A stretch of DNA of 64,000 bases from an uncultured Prevotellaceae bacterium (lineage in GTDB: Bacteria > Bacteroidota > Bacteroidia > Bacteroidales > Bacteroidaceae). The notes beneath the pieces are model-generated. The model saw nothing but the letters and a program-made list of their open reading frames with translations. It was not told the DNA's origin and ran no database searches. The stretch spans positions 32,051-96,050 of the forward strand of contig ONGG01000005.1 in NCBI GenBank assembly GCA_900317305.1. Reading direction: 5' to 3'. The translations under genes were made by a program, and so were the position numbers. Positions 59,582 to 64,000 of the stretch are shown one piece after another; within the stretch, counting starts at the first letter, position 1; every line of letters starts with the position of its first letter.

Positions 59582-60874
59582 TCAATCTACTTGGGAATCG
59601 CCCCAGAACGTTCCCATGAAACAGTAGTTGTCGAATGGGTCTTGAATAATATAAGCGAAGGGATGGTCGGCATAGAAGTATGCCTCTGTCGGATTCATCT
59701 CTTCGCCCAAAGTGACAAATGAACCAGATGTTATGGCACCTGCCCTTGTTCCCTCCTCATCCAGAATGACTTTGGTCTTTTGAACAATCTCACCGATCTT
59801 CATCGGTTCGGATTGAATGCGGTTCAATTCGGCATGGTCGCTGAACATCCTGCCGACTCCCAACGACGCCAGACAATTGTTTGCGTTGAACGAGTAGTCA
59901 ATCTCAAATTTGGGGATTTTGACATAGGTGTGATTGTAAGACTTCAGTTGACTCATGGCAGTTCTGAGTTTCTTCCCGTCAAGGGATTGGAGCAAGGATG
60001 CGAGTCCGTCAATTTTTTCCGGGAGGATGACGTAGAGCCGGTAACCGGCAGCATAGGGTATCATGAGCATGGAGAAGTCATCGAGCTTGGCATACGAGAA
60101 CACCTCCTCGTTTTCCGTCTTGTTCATCATGTTTACCATCGGACTGATACCACCCTTAAATGGTTCCTTCTTTGTTGACTCTTTATCAAACTTCTGTACC
60201 CATCTGCCATTAAAAAAGTTTGCGACGAACAAGTTTGCCGACCCACCGTCAGTCTCTTTTACAGGAAAACTGTTGAGCAATCCCTCTGTCTGTTCGGCAC
60301 ACCATTTGTCAATCATTTGCTGTTGGGCGCCATCGATATCTCCATTGATGATATTGGCAAAATAGTCGTGTTGCAAAATCTCCTGGAAGGATGGGGCTAT
60401 GTTTACGCGGTTTCCTGCTTGGAATAGCGTGGCAGTCCGCATATATGAGGAGCCAAAGAATTCGTCTTCTATTTCTTTTGCCTGACCTATCATCAGTCTG
60501 CGGCAAAATTTGTTGACACGCTCGATGTCGGCCGTGTCAATGTTCAGGGCATCGCAGATTTCTTGTCGGGTTTGGCCTGATGCGCCATTGTTGATGATGC
60601 TCAATGAATAGAACATTCCAATTGTTGAGACAAAGACATTCTTCTCTCCTTCCTCCTCTACTATCTTCTTAAAAAATTTGATAGAGAAGTCGTTGCCGTT
60701 GCGGGCTAAAGTCTGTTCCTCCTCTGCTAAATTGTAGTTTTCATGCGTCTCTGCTGCCAATTCCAATAAAACTGACCTTTGCTGAGATTCTTTGCAACCT
60801 GTCAAAACAGATAACTGGCAGAATGTAAAGATGAAAAAGACCAGGTTTAAACAATTATTCTTATTCATATTCAT
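59582..60874 (-). CDS. Serpin-family protease inhibitor, lipoprotein
   Basis: A 430-residue surface lipoprotein with lipobox LSVLTGC (C27) and a complete serpin fold: NDFSIKFFKKIVEEEGEKNV (helix A), FVSTIGMFYSLSIINNGASG, NLFVANFFNGRWVQKFD (strand 3A), MLMIPYAAGYRLYVILPEK and the C-terminal HPFAYIIQDPFDNYCFMGTF. The hinge VILDEEGTRAGAITSG keeps small residues needed for loop insertion, so it should be inhibitory; counting from P17 puts P1 near Leu in FVTLGEE. The usual Glu at P13 is Arg. It probably inhibits host or competitor serine proteases. The start may instead be 60868. Confidence 0.87.
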   Translation of the reverse strand: MNMNKNNCLNLVFFIFTFCQLSVLTGCKESQQRSVLLELAAETHENYNLAEEEQTLARNGNDFSIKFFKKIVEEEGEKNVFVSTIGMFYSLSIINNGASGQTRQEICDALNIDTADIERVNKFCRRLMIGQAKEIEDEFFGSSYMRTATLFQAGNRVNIAPSFQEILQHDYFANIINGDIDGAQQQMIDKWCAEQTEGLLNSFPVKETDGGSANLFVANFFNGRWVQKFDKESTKKEPFKGGISPMVNMMNKTENEEVFSYAKLDDFSMLMIPYAAGYRLYVILPEKIDGLASLLQSLDGKKLRTAMSQLKSYNHTYVKIPKFEIDYSFNANNCLASLGVGRMFSDHAELNRIQSEPMKIGEIVQKTKVILDEEGTRAGAITSGSFVTLGEEMNPTEAYFYADHPFAYIIQDPFDNYCFMGTFWGDSQVD

Positions 60875-61243
60875 AGAAATTATTGGAGTTTTGAATTTGA
60901 TCAAATACTTGTAGTTCAGGAGTTCGGAAATTCTCCGTCATCGATTCACCTCATTCAGAAAAGATAGGACGCCCCAAGTTTACCAAGGAGGATTTCTTGC
61001 ACCTCCAACTATATCCACTTGGGAGACAGTTCTCGCAGAATGTCGGGACAATACTTGCCGACGGTATGATTATGTTGCAAATATAGTGTATTTTTTCTTA
61101 GGATAACAGTTTATGGTAAAAATTGTGAAATGGAGCGTTACACTCTATTTGCCACTTAAATGATTGGAGATATGGCATTTAAGCTAAAAATGAAGATGGA
61201 TTTCGCTAAAAATGTAACGGTAGTGTGGTGTGTTTTCAACAGT
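60875..61243 (-). promoter_or_regulatory. Long leader of the serpin gene
   Basis: Minus-strand -7 box TATATTTG at 61078-61085, about 204 nt before the start codon. The gap also has one degenerate octamer unit (AGGAGTTC at 60918-60925). No gene is recognisable. Confidence 0.45.
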
Positions 61244-62371
61244 TTAAAAGCAGAAAGCCAAACCTACATTGCACACCCCAAGGCATCCATAGCCCATTTC
61301 AGCAAAGAATTTCAACGGGCCGGCTCCTACACTGATGCCGATGGGTGAGACTTGATAGGCCATGCGCCATTTTATCTCATCGGCATTTTCTTCCCTGATG
61401 ATTGAACCATAAGGTCTGGATTTGTTGCCATACTTCCATTCCTCAATGTTGAATCGGAGGTGATGGCGCATCATACCCAACGATACACGGGAGAACAGAC
61501 GATAGGTGCGTGTCTCATACCATGTGTATCTTACCGAGGGAGCAAATGAGAAACTGCGACATCTGGAGTAGCCTTGGGTGACGGTGCCGGGAGCATTTTG
61601 CTTGTTTTCTGCTATGGCGTAATAATACTCATCGGTGTAATTCTCCGAAGAATAACCCCATGCCATCATGGCGCCAATGTCCCATCGCCTATTGAGACGG
61701 TAGTGGTATTCCATTTTTCCCATGATATAAGAATCACCGAGGATGTTTCCACACTCACCTTCCTCTTCCATATGCCTGGGTTGGATAATGTCATCAACGA
61801 AACGCTCTGTGGAGCGGTCGGTTTGGTTGGGTCCCAACCCAAACGTGACATTGACCTCATGCCTTTGATATTTCACAGGAAGCTGCTCTCTCCTGATTCT
61901 GGCTCTTGCCTCTGGCCCCATGGTTGAGATCGTGATTTCCGGTCGATCCATGCGAACTGAACCTGCAGTCGACAAACTGTCCAAGGGTTTGATGAAGAAC
62001 TGGTCGTACTTAGGTTTGCTGACGGCATTCGTCATCAGATCGATGAAGAACCCAGTGCCATAGGCAAGAGCACTGACCAAAGCCCATTCATTGAAAGTCT
62101 TCTCGAGTACGATGTCATCAAAAGAATGATGCTCCGAAGTGATTTGGATGTGCTGTCCGTTGAGGTGGCGGCGCTTCACCTCTACGAGAGCAGGGAGATT
62201 GACATCCTTGTATAATCCTGCAGTGCTGCAGACTGTCACAGGCTCATCCACATCGCCATCGATGAATATGTCGGCCTTTGTGCCGGAAAACATCGTGGCG
62301 CACGAGGAGAATGACATGTTCATCAATAACACGAAAAATGACTTGGATATGATAGACGTGTAGGTTTTCAT
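61244..62371 (-). CDS. Lipoprotein with C-terminal barrel-like domain, unknown function
   Basis: A 375-residue exported protein with lipobox FSSCAT (C24). Residues 24-150 (TMFSGTKADIFIDGDVDEP, TVCSTAGLYKDVNLPALVEV) form a PEGA-like or carboxypeptidase-regulatory-like beta-sandwich with one hydrophobic stretch (about 93-110). From about 170 the sequence alternates like an outer-membrane barrel (KMEYHYRLNRRWDIGAMMAWG, FSFAPSVRYTWYETRTY) and ends LGVCNVGLAFCF. I do not recognise the family. The gene stands alone. Confidence 0.65.
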   Translation of the reverse strand: MKTYTSIISKSFFVLLMNMSFSSCATMFSGTKADIFIDGDVDEPVTVCSTAGLYKDVNLPALVEVKRRHLNGQHIQITSEHHSFDDIVLEKTFNEWALVSALAYGTGFFIDLMTNAVSKPKYDQFFIKPLDSLSTAGSVRMDRPEITISTMGPEARARIRREQLPVKYQRHEVNVTFGLGPNQTDRSTERFVDDIIQPRHMEEEGECGNILGDSYIMGKMEYHYRLNRRWDIGAMMAWGYSSENYTDEYYYAIAENKQNAPGTVTQGYSRCRSFSFAPSVRYTWYETRTYRLFSRVSLGMMRHHLRFNIEEWKYGNKSRPYGSIIREENADEIKWRMAYQVSPIGISVGAGPLKFFAEMGYGCLGVCNVGLAFCF

Positions 62372-62746
62372 AAAACAATGCTTTTACAAGAATGCCTATT
62401 TTAACCTATAAATGATTATATACCGATAAACTTGCATAATCATTTGTTAAAAAATAAAGCCTCACCCCCAACCCCTCTCCAATGGAGAGGGGCGTGGTAT
62501 GACTGGCCCTGGTATAACCGAGCCGCATGTAGAGCCTCTGATAACCTTGAGCCATAAATACTCGCAGTTTAAAACTGCCTAGTATTGCCCAATCGACAGC
62601 CCTCTCAATTCTTAACAAACGTGAACGAAACAAAAAAAACAAAAAAGGCCTATTTGCGTAAAAAATGCGTAGTTATTTTAAATCAAGGTATGTCTTTTTT
62701 TCCTATATTTGCCCATGACATGTGGATTACATAAAACCGAAGACTT
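62372..62746. other. Gene-free gap with a C-rich palindrome and one promoter
   Basis: It contains the palindrome CCCCTCTCCA (62472-62481) with TGGAGAGGGG (62483-62492), similar to those at 34456-34544, and a + strand -7 box TATATTTG at 62704-62711 for the next gene. Nothing else is recognisable. Confidence 0.6.
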
Positions 62747-63625
62747 ATGAAACGCTATAAAGTATCTATACTGGCTAGTATGAATAGACTTGCCATAACC
62801 ATTTTTTACGTGTTCGTTGGCGTCACGTCCTTTGCCCAACCTTCGGTTTTTGAGCATCCTCAAAAATACTGGAGGTATAGTTATTGTTACTACGCTGACT
62901 TCCGTCCGGTCGGAATACCTGACACGGGTGCCGATATCGAGGTGTACGATGTGGGTGAAGTGGAAAGAAACAACAAGACATACCAGCTAGCATACCGCGT
63001 GAGAGGGTATATGAACTATAATATCCCATCGATGGTAGACACTTTGCTTTACAGATGGCAAGGAAGCCGTGCCTATGCAAACTTCGAAGACATGTGCAGG
63101 GTTGTCTACGGTGGTGACGCTGACGCGCTGCGGAGTGATTATCCTTGTGTGGATGACGAGGTGGTGCTCTATGACTTCACACTCGGCGTGGGTGACACAT
63201 TTGGCAGCACATCTATCCGTGAGGTCTCGACGGTAAATGTGGGAGGTGAACCGAGAAAGATGATCACGCTGGCGACAGGCCATCGTCTGTTGGAAGGAAT
63301 AGGTTCGCTCACCGGAGGCTTTTTTGAATATATGAAGGCTCCGTTATGGCTCCCAGGTTTTACCGGCATCTGTACCACTTATCTCCGACTTTACGAAGAA
63401 GACGACCTGTTGATGTTCGAGCAAAGCAGTGAGGAAACTTACGATTATTTGCTTACCGAGGAAGGCGTTCAGGATTATCTGCTGACGGGAATAAGAGATG
63501 GAATTGTCAAGCAAGCGGATGACAAAACCACAGGCCCCGTCTACGACCTGCTGGGCCGCAAGCTCTCGTCCATACCCTCCAAGGGCATCTACATCCAGAA
63601 CGGGAGGAAGTATGTGGTGAGGTAA
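62747..63625 (+). CDS. Exported protein with type IX-like C-terminal tail
   Basis: Function not recognised. The 292-residue protein has a signal peptide (LAITIFYVFVGVTSFAQ) and a body of about 220 residues (KYWRYSYCYYADFRPVG, YDFTLGVGDTFGSTSIREVS, GHRLLEGIGSLTGGFFEYM). The last 30 residues (GPVYDLLGRKLSS to NGRKYVVR) are nearly the same pattern as the end of the LRR protein at 57882 and probably act as a sorting signal. The ATG at 62780 (MNRLAIT) is an equally good start, giving a more usual signal peptide. Confidence 0.7.
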   Translation: MKRYKVSILASMNRLAITIFYVFVGVTSFAQPSVFEHPQKYWRYSYCYYADFRPVGIPDTGADIEVYDVGEVERNNKTYQLAYRVRGYMNYNIPSMVDTLLYRWQGSRAYANFEDMCRVVYGGDADALRSDYPCVDDEVVLYDFTLGVGDTFGSTSIREVSTVNVGGEPRKMITLATGHRLLEGIGSLTGGFFEYMKAPLWLPGFTGICTTYLRLYEEDDLLMFEQSSEETYDYLLTEEGVQDYLLTGIRDGIVKQADDKTTGPVYDLLGRKLSSIPSKGIYIQNGRKYVVR

Positions 63626-64000
63626 AAGGGTCTAGGGGGGACAACACTCACGGCTGGAGGTTGAAGTCGGCCAATGAATCGCGGGGACGGGGAATTTGAT
63701 ACATATGTGAAACAATCCCCGAAATCATACTGCTGATGTTGATGCTGCTTGAAGCTTGGGAGGGAATCAACCTTTACCGGAATGTAGCATTCTCAAAGCA
63801 AAAAATGATCATTGAGACCATCCCCACGTGAATCAAGGTGACAGGTTTTTGATTCCTGAAATCAAAGACTTGTCACCTTGATTCTTGCAAAAGTCGCTAG
63901 GAAAACGTATCTGCTATGGTCACCGATGACAACGTTACTTAACGTGGGGTTGACGAACTCACGTTAAGTATAAGTGTTTGATGGATGAGCATGACTTCAG
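63626..64000. other. Gene-free end of the window with two large inverted repeats
   Basis: The first repeat has perfect 14-bp arms GAATCAAGGTGACA (63830-63843) and complement (63871-63884), enclosing an inner TTTGATT/AATCAAA stem. The second has perfect 11-bp arms TACTTAACGTG (63936-63946) and complement (63960-63970). No gene is visible; this may be the edge of a mobile element or the control region of a gene beyond the window. Confidence 0.6.

Noticed and set aside
60930-61070. Fragment of a protein gene (GRPKFTKEDFLHLQLYPLG frame on +)
   Set aside because: The frame is short, lacks a start and cannot be assigned to a family; it may be an old remnant but the evidence is too thin.
61160-61348. 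62-codon + strand ORF
   Set aside because: It overlaps the end of the opposite lipoprotein gene and has no recognisable features.
62406-62642. 78-codon minus-strand ORF
   Set aside because: It reads through a C-rich palindrome of the type that produces spurious ORFs; no supporting signals.

Overview
The window looks like chromosomal DNA from a member of the Bacteroidales, most likely Prevotellaceae. Promoters carry the Bacteroidetes -7 box TAnnTTTG (often with TTTG about 19 nt upstream) and starts lack strong Shine-Dalgarno sequences. Marker families also fit: Fkp, NigD-like lipoprotein, DUF4199, DUF5107, DUF5723, DUF6048, DUF6452, BspA-like LRR protein, and proteins ending in type IX secretion-like tails. 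Genes are GC-rich and intergenic DNA is AT-rich. There are about 48 protein genes, one truncated gene, one tRNA, one SRP RNA and one candidate small RNA.

Layout. 1-3.2 kb: the start of fkp (GDP-fucose salvage) and a YfhO-like membrane protein. 3.3-3.6 kb: a candidate small RNA. 3.8-9.6 kb: two convergent units that together look like a small-acid catabolic module (Dcu-type dicarboxylate transporter, BKACE enzyme, four-carbon acid sugar kinase; Asp/Glu-racemase-like enzyme, ACS-type MFS transporter). 9.7-18 kb: a surface polysaccharide cluster (UDP-glucose dehydrogenase, UDP-xylose-synthase-like enzyme, two LicD proteins, CDP-glucose synthase, DegT aminotransferase, InaA/WaaP-like kinase, GT4). 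18.3-24.2 kb: mutS2, then an outer-membrane protein/lipoprotein pair. 24.4-24.6 kb: SRP RNA and tRNA-Thr in tandem. 24.9-29.4 kb: a six-gene run from DUF4199 to a Crp/Fnr regulator. 29.4-32.8 kb: a Dna2-like nuclease-helicase.

32.9-37.3 kb: a GH28 polygalacturonase and a secreted CotH-kinase protein. 37.5-40.3 kb: NigD-like lipoprotein, ECF sigma factor, and a membrane-anchored anti-sigma/barrel-like protein. 40.6-42.3 kb: an AT-rich orphan gene and AzlCD. 42.4-45.7 kb: GH95 fucosidase-family enzyme and exported flavodoxin. 45.8-52.6 kb: an exonuclease and AraC regulator facing a sugar porter and a large DUF5107/TPR protein. 52.8-56.1 kb: Ogt and a GH3 beta-glucosidase. 56.2-63.6 kb: a run of exported, poorly conserved proteins (LRR protein, serpin, lipoproteins). 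Fkp, GH95, GH28, GH3 and the sugar porter suggest a life on plant or host glycans.

The most unusual part is the non-coding DNA. Two related kinds of short tandem repeat (8-bp and 9-bp units) recur in gene spacers, often just after stop codons; one array fills the whole yfhO-fkp spacer. A 126-bp inverted-repeat element occurs twice, and one copy is interrupted by a different 191-bp MITE-like element with 17-bp perfect ends and a 4-bp target duplication. A hairpin-rich 19-21-bp repeat array lies between a palindromic promoter and the GH3 gene. All calls come from reading the sequence; no database search was run.
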